The position numbers were made by a program, and so were the translations under genes. Under the pieces are notes generated by a model, which saw only the letters and a list, made by a program, of their open reading frames with translations, searched no databases and was not told where the DNA came from. Positions 21,684-32,218 of a DNA stretch of 64,000 nt are shown here, one piece after another. Location of the stretch: contig NW_002238036.1 in the NCBI RefSeq assembly GCF_000150955.2, forward strand, positions 199,938-263,937, given 5' to 3'. The DNA is from Phaeodactylum tricornutum CCAP 1055/1 (Eukaryota; Bacillariophyta; Bacillariophyceae; Surirellales; Neidiaceae). Position 1 is the stretch's first letter. Every line of letters starts with the position of its first letter.

Positions 21684-23795
21684 ATGGTGTCCCGTGTCGG
21701 ATCCGTCCTCAGTCTCTTTGAACAAAACATCCAACGAAACAACTTACACGTTCGTGAGAAAGAGTCGACCCTGTATTTGACCGACCGACGGACACCCACG
21801 ACGCCCTTGTCGCTCTCCCGGCGGAGCGACGCCACCGTCCGGATCCGTCGGAGTAGTATGCCGGGACGTCGGACCGAACCCACGTCGTGTCCGAGTCGAT
21901 CCAAACGACGCGTAGCATCTCCGTGTGTACGGTCGTCTCTCTTCCGTGGCCCCGTGCCGTGTGAGTCGATTCGACCCCCACCCTTGACATCGTCGGACCA
22001 GCAGTTCCTATCCGAAACCACCGTCCATACTCGCAATCAGAGTCACCCACGGTCCCCGACGCGGCGTGTGTCGAATCGCAAAGCGTTGAGCCACGCCGAG
22101 ACGGGAACTGTACCACAAGTACAGTCATGCAGTCCAACCTCGTCATCGACCTCGTCGTTGCATCGGACGTCTCCCGCACGCCACCTCGTGACGGTCACGC
22201 CCGTCTCTCGCAAACCCAAGTTGCGGTCGGTACCGACAACGACAGATCCCAATATGTGTGCTTCCCCGGCGACCGCATCGTCGTCCACTACTGCCACTAC
22301 CACTACCACCGCCTCTTCCACTACTTCCGGCGAAACGGTTGTGATAATAGCCGATTCGGTAGAAACCTCGGTATCCGACGGGACGTTGTGGGTGGTACCA
22401 ACGACGCTTACGCCCGACGCGGCAACTCCCCCCACGCGTCCCGGACACTCCCCCGAACCCCGTCGGACGACGACCCTCACACGGACCGGACTCCCACCGG
22501 CAGACGCCCCAAGTCGGTCGCGGCGGACGTCACTCGAACATCGTCGCTCACGTACGACCGCGAGTTCCACTCCGCCAGCACCATCGCGTCGCGACGCACC
22601 GTACTCTGCCGTGGATCAGGCCCGGAAACGTGCCCACATTCGAGCCAAAAGTGCGAGACTCCAACGGGATCTAGAACACTTGATTGCCGAAGTCCACTCG
22701 TTCAATCTCATGACCCCGAAACGACGGCAAACTATGGATACATGGTCGGAACAAATCCGTGTCGTTGAGCGCTGCATCGAGTCTCCTATTCCCGAGGGAC
22801 GACCCCTCCCACCACTCTTACGAGTACGGCAGGACCAGGCCATGGCACGGATACAAGCGTGTGCACGAACATGGTTCCAGCAACGTGCCCGGGTACGAAA
22901 CCAACGCGCCGCTACCCGCATACAAGCCGCGGTGCGGGGAATGCTGCTTCGGGGACATGCCCGCCTCCGTGTCCTCCAAGCACGATTGGCTTACGTTCAT
23001 CGGATGCGTCACAAAGAAATGTTGCTGGTGGAACTGAATACACTGGAACAAAAAGAAGAATACCGTCACAAAATCATCGAAAAGACCAAACGCCGAGACA
23101 AGCAACTCGGCGAATTGATCGACAGTCGTAACAAAATTGTGGAGTATTTGCGACAGGAGAATCGCAAGATCCGTGATCAGAACAACAAATTCGAGGCGGT
23201 CATATTCCGTCTCGGACAAATGAACGAACAAGTGCAGTATTCGACAGAAGTCCACAACGCCAACTTTCAAATCATGCGGAAGACCGTGAAAGTCTTGACA
23301 CAACGATCCCGAAAGCTGATGGAAAAGGAAGATCGCCACAAGAAACGTGTCGACAAGCAAGTGGCGAACTTGGCGGCAACACGAGCTCGTAGTATGCACG
23401 AGACTCGGATCCGCAAAACGTACGAAGCAGCACTCGGCAACATCGTGGATTGCTTTGAAAATCAATCCAAAGACGAGGGCCTCGTTGATATGGTGGTGGC
23501 CATGAGCAATGGTGAGTGTGAAGAGTATAACTATCAACACCAAAAAGCCTCGGATGACGAACAAGAGGAAGGTTTTCTACTAACATGGTGTATCGATGAC
23601 GAGGCTTCCATCAATTCTGACATAACTTCGGTTCACGGTCACCGTTCTGTCATCGGAGATGATGACAGTTTTGAAGAGGAAGTGGTTGATGACGACTGCA
23701 GCCAAGAGGTTGGTATTGAGATGACTCGTTTTGACGACGATGACGGGACGTGTCAGTCGAGTGTCTGGATAGAGACTCATTCTATTTTACTGTAA
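21684..23795 (+). CDS. IQ-motif and coiled-coil protein, cluster member 3 (long form)
   Basis: 703 residues from the first ATG. The start VGSVLSLFEQNIQRNN..LYLT is shared with the 18613 product. A long Thr/Ser/Arg-rich, probably disordered region follows to about residue 370. Two adjacent IQ motifs (ARIQACARTWFQQR near 385 and ATRIQAAVRGMLLRG near 408) precede a coiled coil (about 440-570) whose core YLRQENRKIRDQNNKFEA closely matches the 12700 product. The tail repeats the paralogue pattern QSKDEGLVDMVVAM. It thus combines the N-terminal module of one neighbour with the C-terminal half of two others. Calmodulin binding is likely from the IQ motifs; the cellular role is unknown. Confidence 0.8.
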   Translation: MVSRVGSVLSLFEQNIQRNNLHVREKESTLYLTDRRTPTTPLSLSRRSDATVRIRRSSMPGRRTEPTSCPSRSKRRVASPCVRSSLFRGPVPCESIRPPPLTSSDQQFLSETTVHTRNQSHPRSPTRRVSNRKALSHAETGTVPQVQSCSPTSSSTSSLHRTSPARHLVTVTPVSRKPKLRSVPTTTDPNMCASPATASSSTTATTTTTASSTTSGETVVIIADSVETSVSDGTLWVVPTTLTPDAATPPTRPGHSPEPRRTTTLTRTGLPPADAPSRSRRTSLEHRRSRTTASSTPPAPSRRDAPYSAVDQARKRAHIRAKSARLQRDLEHLIAEVHSFNLMTPKRRQTMDTWSEQIRVVERCIESPIPEGRPLPPLLRVRQDQAMARIQACARTWFQQRARVRNQRAATRIQAAVRGMLLRGHARLRVLQARLAYVHRMRHKEMLLVELNTLEQKEEYRHKIIEKTKRRDKQLGELIDSRNKIVEYLRQENRKIRDQNNKFEAVIFRLGQMNEQVQYSTEVHNANFQIMRKTVKVLTQRSRKLMEKEDRHKKRVDKQVANLAATRARSMHETRIRKTYEAALGNIVDCFENQSKDEGLVDMVVAMSNGECEEYNYQHQKASDDEQEEGFLLTWCIDDEASINSDITSVHGHRSVIGDDDSFEEEVVDDDCSQEVGIEMTRFDDDDGTCQSSVWIETHSILL

Positions 23796-24303
23796 TCAAC
23801 ATCTCTCGGCGCACGAGGATGCAGCTGTCGCATATGAGGGCGGGGGGAACTGAAATCGGCAATGTTTACGGGCAACAATAGGTAAAGCGATCGCAAAGAC
23901 CACTTAGTACAAATTTTTCGTCTCTGATTTAATGTTGATCCCCTTGTCTTTTGTGGCGGAATCGCTTTTGAATGTAAACCTACAGCGGACGCAGGTCTCC
24001 TCCCGTGGAATAGCGTATGCTTATAGCATATAGCTCAAGCCAATCGCTAGTGAGCGGTGGTCCGTGCATGCTGTGGACTCATCGATTAGGTTTCATACGT
24101 ACACTTCTTGAACAAATTTCCATCGGATCGACGATCGTATGTTGGAGCTTACAGACAACCCTAAATGACGAAACTTTACCGGTTTTTAATCAAACTAACA
24201 TAGAGTAAAGGAAGGAAATCTTTTTGAAATTCGTTGGACGGAAAGATCCCATTATCGTAAGTGAAATCATCAATCAAACAGCCCACATCTTAGAAACACA
24301 TCT
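23796..24303. other. Intergenic between convergent genes
   Basis: Lies between the 3' ends of the 21684 gene (plus) and the beta-adaptin gene (minus). I see no gene, repeat or RNA in it. Confidence 0.5.
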
Positions 24304-27050
24304 TCAAGCGCGCAGCAGGTCTTCCAAAGCTTTCTTGGCCAGCAATCCATAGGTGGCATTTTCGGTCTTGAGACAAATCTTGCAAGCGTTTACACCTTGC
24401 TTGAAAGTTAACTCGGCCAAGAATTCCATGTCAGTCACTGTACGCATCGAAAAGTACACTACTTCCTGGCCTTCTGCGTTTGGTACAGGACGGCGAGCAA
24501 TAAAGAAGACATTGCTGGCTTGGAACTTTTGTTGAACCAGATCAATGTCGACCGACTCGCTGGGCAAATCTCCTACAGTCGCGTAAAGTTCATTGCGATC
24601 ATCGATGGATTTCCAGTTCTCAATAAAGGACGAGCGTTCCATGGCTCCATCCGATGAGAATATGGCTTCAAAGTTGAGATTGACCGCAAAGTAGAAAACG
24701 TTGCCAGACGTCATATTCTTGATTGCTACTTGAACCTGTGGATTTGCAGGTTGTCCCGCAGGAACTGGAGCCAGCATATTGGGAGTTGTGACCAGCTCAA
24801 TTACAGCCACACCCGAACCACCGGGACCCGCTGGAGGTTCACACATAACTTGCTGAGTCGAGGGACTAAGACCGAACGCGTTTTTGTTGAGCTGAACTGC
24901 CAAACCAGCTACCACGTGATTGGCCGATACATTGTTGATTTCCATTTCCAGACGAATCGTATTGCGATACTGTCGAAAACCAGCGAGCACCTCTAACCCT
25001 CCACTTTTTTCCGGGCCCGTGACAAGATTCATTGGAGCAGTCGGTTCGAACTGTAGTCGGAAGAAACAAAAAATGAGATCGATCAACCCAAGCAGATGTA
25101 TTAACCAATGAAGCCCGCACTTACCCGACTACCGGGCGCGGCATCATCCTGCGACTGATCGTTGACACTGAGTCCACCCATATCCAGCAGATCAGCACCA
25201 CCATCAACGTCATTTTCGTCTTCGTAGTCGTCCTCGTCTTCTTCGTCATCATCTTCATTTGTCGTTCCGGTTCCGGCTCCGCGTCGGATTACAAAGGCTT
25301 CGGGAGGTTTGTGGTAAACCGAACTGAGAGTCGCAATCTGTCCAATCAAAACGTTTAGCAACGCTGGATCGAGCTTGAAGGTATCGTCTTCAATTACGGG
25401 CTTGTCGCCTAGGACAACCATCTTCGCCGCTTCTGGATCGGTACTCAAGAGACGCCAGTAAATAAAGCCGCGGTCGCGAAGATCAGGATTGTCCGACTCT
25501 TCCGTCGCCATATCCAAAACGCGCTGTACCATATCTTGCGTGTCATCCGGATCCTTCAAAAAGCACTTGACCGTGGCAGTCAGTAATTGAAGTTGAACGA
25601 CCGGGTCCTCTTCCTCAAACGTCTCCAAGAAAGTATCGAGCAGCTCGTCGGCATTGTCAATACGTTCCGCATACTCGCCAATGATCCAGATCATACTAGC
25701 CTTGGCGAGAGGCTCGTCCAAAGTATCAAGATTATCACAAAGCGTCGCAATGATGGATTCGTAGCGATTCGGGTACCGGCGGAAGATATCCTTGATAACA
25801 ATTACGGACTCTTGAACCACATAGTTGACCTTGGTCTGGATCAAATCCAGGAGCACACCAATGCACCGCTCGGCCGCCCGTTCGAGTTTCACGGCACAAC
25901 GGCCAATGGCCGAAACGGCTTTGCGGACAAAATCCACATCCACTTCGGTGGCGTACTCTTTCAACTCCAACAAGACTTGTTCGATATTTTTTTCGGAAAC
26001 CAATTTGATGATAATTTCCAACTTTTCCATCTTGACGTAAATGGGATCGTTGTATTTGCAGAAAAAGACCTTGATTTCGTTTTCCAGAATGTGCGGACGT
26101 TTCTGTACAATAAGATTAATGTTGCGGAGGGCCACGTACTGAATTTCCGGTTCCGAGTTGAGCAAGGTGACGAGGGGTGGCGCTAGTTTGCGCGTCAGGG
26201 CCCGAATCGAGTCGGAATTTTGCGAGCCCATGAGTTCCATGTAGGACAAAATAACCTTGACGGCCGACATGACGACGGCTGCGTTGGCGTGCTGCAACCG
26301 GGGCGTGACGCGCTCAATGATGCCTTCAGCTTCCCGTCCGTCAGCGGGCGTGTATTTGGACAGCGAATCGAGAATAAAGACTTGTCCCCATTCGGTACAT
26401 TCGTTGAGGGCGGCTAAGAGCTTCTGCAAAACAGATGCAGAAATGCGCATGACGTCCTTCCCGGAGGTTTCGGCAATCTCGGAAAGAGCGGCGACACCGT
26501 TGGCAACGACGGAGGGATTCGAGTCGGAAATAAGGTCGTGCAGGGTTTCCAAAAAGCCTCGTTCCACGACGAGATCGGGGGCAATGTCGTAGAGCTTGGC
26601 GACACAGACCGCCGCGGTCTTGCGGACGTAGGGATCATCATCGCGGAGAGCACGGGAAAGCGGCTCGCAGAGGTATTCCGTAATACGATCGACGCGGATG
26701 CAGCCCATGGTACGTACGGCGAGCGCACGAATGAGCGGATTGGCGTCGGACGCGTCCTTGACAAAGGTGTTGACCGCCAACAAGGTGAGCTCGGGCTGAG
26801 TCTTGGCGTAGTTAATCAAGTAAAGGTAGACGAGCTTCTTGAGCTCAATGTTTCCCGTCTGAACGCACTTCAGAACATCCGTGAAAAGCATCGACACGTC
26901 CTTTCCAACCGTCATGGACGCAATGACCTTCTTGACGGCGTCTACTTTAATGGCTCGATCCGAAGAATGCAACTCCATGCGAAGTTCGTGCATTTCACCC
27001 TTTTTCTGGGTGGTGAAGAACCGCGCATCGCCTTCTTTTCCCAAAGCCAT
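24304..27050 (-). CDS. AP-1/AP-2 complex subunit beta (beta-adaptin)
   Basis: Large subunit of a clathrin adaptor that sorts cargo at the trans-Golgi network, endosomes or plasma membrane. Two exons are inferred on the minus strand: 27050-25125 and 25050-24304, separated by a 74-bp GT-AG intron; together 890 residues. The trunk starts with the family signature around [20 protein letters not shown] and [13 protein letters not shown], followed by HEAT/armadillo repeats to about residue 580. An acidic Asp/Glu-rich hinge follows (about 610-625), then the ear domain ([14 protein letters not shown], later the platform ending [15 protein letters not shown]). The length is normal. AP-1 and AP-2 beta cannot be separated from sequence alone; many protists have one shared beta. 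Confidence 0.93.
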
Positions 27051-29137
27051 GATGATGCTAACGATGACGACGAGCGAGCCTTAACGTAACCTATCGTTGC
27101 AAACAAAAAACGATGAAAAAGCCAGTGAGATACATATTGCATTTAAGCGCAGGGCAAATTCTCTTCGTGTTTCCTCGTTCTCGACAGAGCGAGAAGCTTT
27201 CCAAAGCCTTTCCTTTACAACACAGCCATCTCCATTCCTCACCTTTCAGTAAGCCTACACAGTGTGTAGACGATACTGTTGTGAGTACGAAACAAATTCT
27301 CCACGCTAGACAGTGGCACTGACAGAAAACACTTTACAGCCTTTGCCGGCAGTCGGAATGCCATTTTCCACGCCACGCTCGCTGTGCGGGGTCAAAGCCA
27401 ACATGCATCTTTCAACGTGCGGCTGTTAAAACCCTAAACCTATTTATAGTTTCTCGCACGAGACTGACCGGTACGTGACTCTAATGTTAGCAACTGTCAA
27501 AACCTGAGAGTGAATCCTAAAATTACGCACGCCTCCGACAATCGGATCCTGAAGCCCACGGCCTTTCCACAAAGTGGTACCGACGTTGCCATACCCTGGT
27601 TCTCTTCTCTCCAGTAGACGTGCCCAAAGCGGACGGTATAGGTACCAATACACCATACAAATGCCTCACCCATCATCCCCCTTTCTATATTTAAGGAACA
27701 GGCAGAACGCAGCTCAAACGCATCTGAGAATGATGCACTTGGGTCGATTTTAAAGTCTGATCATGCGTTTGTTCTCTTAACTACATCCAGTCTTCGGATA
27801 TCCAGTTTCAATACTAAAACTATAGTAAAATCGCTTCCCTGTAGAGAAGCCGAAGTTTGGAAGTGTAGAAAACATTGACTTGAGCTTTCCTGGATCTTGG
27901 TGATGATGAGCCTTGTTTCGAGAACTAAGACCAAGACCCATTGTGCTTTCTGGAAGCAGTGTATCCGTCAACCCTTTCCGGAGCAAAATGCTTCGCAGAA
28001 TCCCAAAAAATTTCTGTGCATCTCCCGCTTCCCTGGTATGCAAAAAATTAAGATTTAAAGTAAAGAACAAGTTGCTTTTGAGTGTATCAGTGTTCAAAGC
28101 TCAATCAGGGCATACAAAAAATGAGAAACGTATTTGCCTCAACAAACGAGGTAAAAACTGCTTTGCTAAAATTCTATCCATTCATTGGTATTTCTTCACT
28201 GTCAACATCAAAATCCGACTTAAAAGACACAGGATGCATGTCCTATTGGAGTATTTTATATGATGGTGTCGTTGTGAGGCTGCGAATGAGACGAATCCAC
28301 GTGTGGGGTAAGTTTTAACCCGTGCTGTGAATTTGATTTCGTGGGTCTGGTAGCATAAAAACTAACAAGTTCCGTCCTTACATCGACGGTATGGAGCGCT
28401 CGGATCAGAATTCTATAGCACAAACAGTAAATACTTCAAGTTTATTTATCTAATTTCAACGAATTCAAAGCTCGATAGATTTCTATTTATTAGTCTCGAA
28501 AACCCATCGGAACATAAAATCTTTACATTGATAATGTAAGTCGTGTTGAAAAGTTTCACGCCAAATTTTCAAAACTCTTTGTTCCCATGCACTATGCAAA
28601 AGTGGTCAAATTCTTACGTATCTTTCTACGACTCCTAAGAGCCTCCAACTATTATCCACTAGGACATATTTTTGATAGAAGGCGACAAATGACCAACGTT
28701 TGACTGTGAATGAAGACCTCATGTACATAGGTTGTTTGGTCGTGTTTGACAACCCCAAGTAACTTCCAATCGCTCCCCACCAAAGGAAAGCCATTCTTAC
28801 TGATAGACAGCTTTGCCTAGATCAGCGTAAATCAAAGTTGCTGCCACTCGCAAGAAACCTAATCATATCGAGCAAAAATGACCAGTGAGTTCCCACAGAT
28901 CACCGAAACACTTGTACTTACGGTTTTTTGGATCGAGAGCTACCGGAATGAGCCTTTAGCTATAGAAAACTGAGAAACGAGGCATTCAATTTTTGCTTCC
29001 TACAAGCTTGGGATCGTGCACCAAATTGACATGAACAAGGATCGCTCGTCCTCGATCAATTATTTGATGAATCTCATAAAAAGATTTGGCGACATTTAGT
29101 TTCCGTATCCCCTACGTCAATCACCGAACATCCAGCC
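27051..29137. other. Long intergenic region, no gene recognised
   Basis: About 2.1 kb between the divergent beta-adaptin gene and the secreted-protein gene. Frames of up to about 116 codons lack domains. A telo-box-like AAACCCTAAACC at about 27429 is a possible promoter element for the adaptin gene. I see no RNA gene or mobile element. Confidence 0.45.
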
Positions 29138-30184
29138 ATGTATAGATTTCTTACACCCGTCTTGTTGGTGATAGTTATGGTGTTGGTTATAACAGACAAC
29201 CACGATCACACCAGCCCGCAGCAAATTGAAGAAGTTGCGGTAGTGGAGGAAGAGAGAAGCAGTTGCGACAACTCACAACCTCTTTTCCCATCTATCAACT
29301 CGGACGCATCGATATGTCTCGACATACTGACGGACCCTACAACAGGAATCGCCTATCATCCTCCAGGTACACCGCCGGAAGGCTTCATAGAAAATCCCTC
29401 GAGGGCGCCTGGGCAGGGGGCATCTTGGATTAGGATCTTTCCGAATTCGATAGGCGTGCTAGCCGCGTTATCTAACAACATCGAAACACAAAACTTGGGT
29501 GTGCGGGACGAAGATCAGTGCTATTACCACGGTGGCCACACGCGATGCTCGTTATCGGGGATCTTCATCTCGATCGACAAAGACAACAACGTGAGTATCC
29601 TGTCACTCGGCGATGAGGACGAGCGCAGGCTCCAGACAACCCAGGTGTTTCGATCCTACTTCGGCAGCCTTGGTGCTGATACATCTACCGAAGACTTTGA
29701 AACTCGAGTTCTTTTTTCAGAGCACGGGGAGGATGTGCTTAAGCTTGATCAATCGATGTCTCAGGTGCTGGAAACTCCAATGTGGTCGACAACCGATGAC
29801 TATGGTGGTTCCGGCTTCAAGACAACGTATTCTAGCTCTGGAATTTCTCAGACCGTAACATCGTTTAATTTGACTACCGGGGTGGAGGACATGGTCATGC
29901 GCTGGTATCAGAGAAGCACCACGGCCGGCCAAAAGGATGTTGAATTTTCAACGACGACCTCCGAAACATTCAACATTGCATTGACTGGACAAGACGTCGC
30001 GTGTGAGTGGACGTCTGGAGTGACTGTACTCGGATGGGGCCTCGCCAACGCTTGTCCGGGATACGTGAGCAATCCGACATGCGTTCTCATCAGCAATCTC
30101 CATTGGTCATGCATTTGTGACCAGTCGGTCGAGACTCCGTTTGTGTGGGTCAATTTTCACGATACGATAGCACAGCAGCAGTGA
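29138..30184 (+). CDS. Secreted Cys-containing protein, unknown family
   Basis: 348 residues from ATG 29138. The N-terminus (MYRFLTPVLLVIVMVLVI) is a clear signal peptide or signal anchor, so the protein should be secreted or be a type II membrane protein. The mature part is Ser/Thr-rich and acidic, with no other membrane segment, and has at least nine Cys, some in close pairs such as CYYHGGHTRC and CICD, which suggests disulphides. No catalytic motif or known domain is recognised. It is flanked by non-coding DNA on both sides and may be a diatom orphan. Confidence 0.7.
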   Translation: MYRFLTPVLLVIVMVLVITDNHDHTSPQQIEEVAVVEEERSSCDNSQPLFPSINSDASICLDILTDPTTGIAYHPPGTPPEGFIENPSRAPGQGASWIRIFPNSIGVLAALSNNIETQNLGVRDEDQCYYHGGHTRCSLSGIFISIDKDNNVSILSLGDEDERRLQTTQVFRSYFGSLGADTSTEDFETRVLFSEHGEDVLKLDQSMSQVLETPMWSTTDDYGGSGFKTTYSSSGISQTVTSFNLTTGVEDMVMRWYQRSTTAGQKDVEFSTTTSETFNIALTGQDVACEWTSGVTVLGWGLANACPGYVSNPTCVLISNLHWSCICDQSVETPFVWVNFHDTIAQQQ

Positions 30185-30649
30185 AAACAAAGATACAATC
30201 CCGGCAAAACAAGTAGGTCGAAAGATTAATCGTTTAGAAGTAGCACATCAATAGGTATTCATACCGTTCATTGTAAAACATTGGTATCTTTCGCGGGAGG
30301 TGACATCATTCGGGATAGCTACTAGAGCAGACGGGTAATCTACAACAGAAACCCGGAAACGAACGGAGGTGCCCCATAAATCACACAGTCAACGATGACA
30401 CGATGCCACGATGACGAATTCCGTCCCTTCCGGGAGAGGGACAGGGCTCCCAACTGTGAGAAACCGAAGGAACAAGCAGCTTTACGTTAGTATCACGTCT
30501 ACCTACATCCCATTCACAGTCAGCAACACAAGATCGGCTCCCACCTTGGTTACAGAAACCAAAGTTCTTCAAAGGTTGAAGCCTCTTTGACCATTTCAAC
30601 GATTCGAATACGATTTCCAGCAGCCAGCACCATTAGAAACTAAAGGAAG
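30185..30649. other. Intergenic upstream of the methionine aminopeptidase gene
   Basis: No gene is recognised. It should hold the promoter of the gene at 30650; no clear core element stands out. Confidence 0.45.
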
Positions 30650-32084
30650 ATGATCATGAGTGTGCGAGCCTCTCTGTCGATCGTCCTGTCGCTCACGTTG
30701 TTCACGCGCGCGGCGTCGGGCTTTACCGGTACGGCGCCATCGCGGCAATCCACGTTTTCCGGAATGCTGTTTATGAACAGCGACAACAAAAAGAAAAAGA
30801 CTCGCGCCAAGCCGCAAGGCTTTGCGGGAGCCGTCTTGCGGGACTTGCAAACCTCCCGATTTCCCTACGCCGGCGACGTGCGTCCCGGTCAACAAACACC
30901 GCAAAAGGTGGTGCTAGACGAAAGCATCGTCAAGCCGGATTACTGGCAGACGGGGGCGCCGTCGCGGCCCTCGAAACTGGCCCTCCCGTGGATGATTGAA
31001 GTCAAGAGCCCGGAAGAAATTGAAAAGATGCGGGCCTCCGGGAAACTGGCGAGGGAGATTTTGGATCTGGCGGGCAGAGCCGTTCAACCGGGAGTGACCA
31101 CGGACGAAATCGATCAGATTGTGCACCAGGCTATATTAAAGGTGCGTAATAAAACCGCGTCCCGACAATTTTTGTGGCGAACAGGGGACTTGTTGGTTGT
31201 ATGCTTACAGTTAGTGTGCGCTTTTCGTTTCGCTCGCCAATAATTGCATTCGTTCTGGATTTTGGTTTCAGGCTGGAGCCTACCCCTCACCACTGAATTA
31301 CCACGGATTTCCGAAATCGTGTTGCACCTCCGTCAACGAAGTCATTTGCCATGGAATTCCCGACGACCGAAAGTTGAAAAATGGTGATGTCATCAACTTG
31401 GATATTACCGTGTACTTGGACGGCTACCACGGCGACTGTAGTGAAATGTTTGTGGCTGGCGAAGTGGATGAAAGCGCCCAGAAACTACTACAAGCAACCT
31501 ACGACTGTTGGATCAAGGCGTGCATGTTTGTCAAACCAGGAAACGATTACAAAGACATTGGTGGTATCATTGAAGATCACGTGACACCATTGGGTTTCTC
31601 AACCGTCCGTCAGTTCTGCGGACACGGCATCGGCCAGGTACGGTTTATTTATTTTTTCTTTGAGTACGATTCTTCGCGCATTCTAGTATTTGGGATACTG
31701 ACAACATGCCTTCTTACTCGTCTCTAGATCTTCCACACAAGCCCCAATATTTTACATTACCGCAACAACGAACCCAACGGCCAAATGGCAGCTGGGCACA
31801 CCTTTACCATTGAGCCGATGATTTGCGAAGGATCCGCCAAGGCCCTAACTTGGCCCGATGAATGGACGGCTACAACGATCGACGGCAAGCGTTCGGCGCA
31901 GTTTGAACACACGTTGCTCATCACCAAAGACGGCGTGGAGGCTTTGACGGGCAAGAACGAAAAGTCTATGCTGCAGCTTTGGGAACGCAATTCGGAGGTA
32001 CACAAGGGTATCTGGCTGGGTACTTCCAAGGCAGCGGAAGCGAGACACAACGAAATCAATGCACGCTTGTTGGCGGCATCGTAA
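30650..32084 (+). CDS. MAP1: Methionine aminopeptidase type I, probably plastid-targeted
   Basis: Removes the initiator Met from new proteins. Three exons are inferred: 30650-31141, 31272-31637 and 31728-32084 (GT-AG introns of 130 and 90 bp), giving 404 residues. The M24-family residues are all visible: the substrate-side His in NYHGFPKS, metal ligands Asp and Asp in [18 protein letters not shown], His in GHGIGQIFHTSPN, Glu in FTIEPM and Glu in QFEHTLL. The N-terminus is a signal peptide followed by [11 protein letters not shown], which fits the diatom ASAFAP rule (Phe after cleavage) and so points to the plastid. The catalytic domain begins near residue 115. It is convergent with the cysteinyl-tRNA synthetase gene, with 134 bp between stops. 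Confidence 0.93.
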
Positions 32085-32218
32085 CTTGATATCGAAGTGC
32101 CCTTCAATGATACTTCATACCACCTGGGGCTCTTATACAATACACACGCACAAGAGTAGACGGAAGTAATGTGTACGCCTAAATTCTTACTCTAGCTATA
32201 GCTGGCCAAAGTAAGTTA

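Noticed and set aside
22043-22570. Antisense and alternative-frame ORFs over the Arg/Thr-rich part of the 21684 gene
   Set aside because: They are long only because the sense strand is GC-rich and low in stop-like codons. They lack domains, and the sense frame has paralogues.
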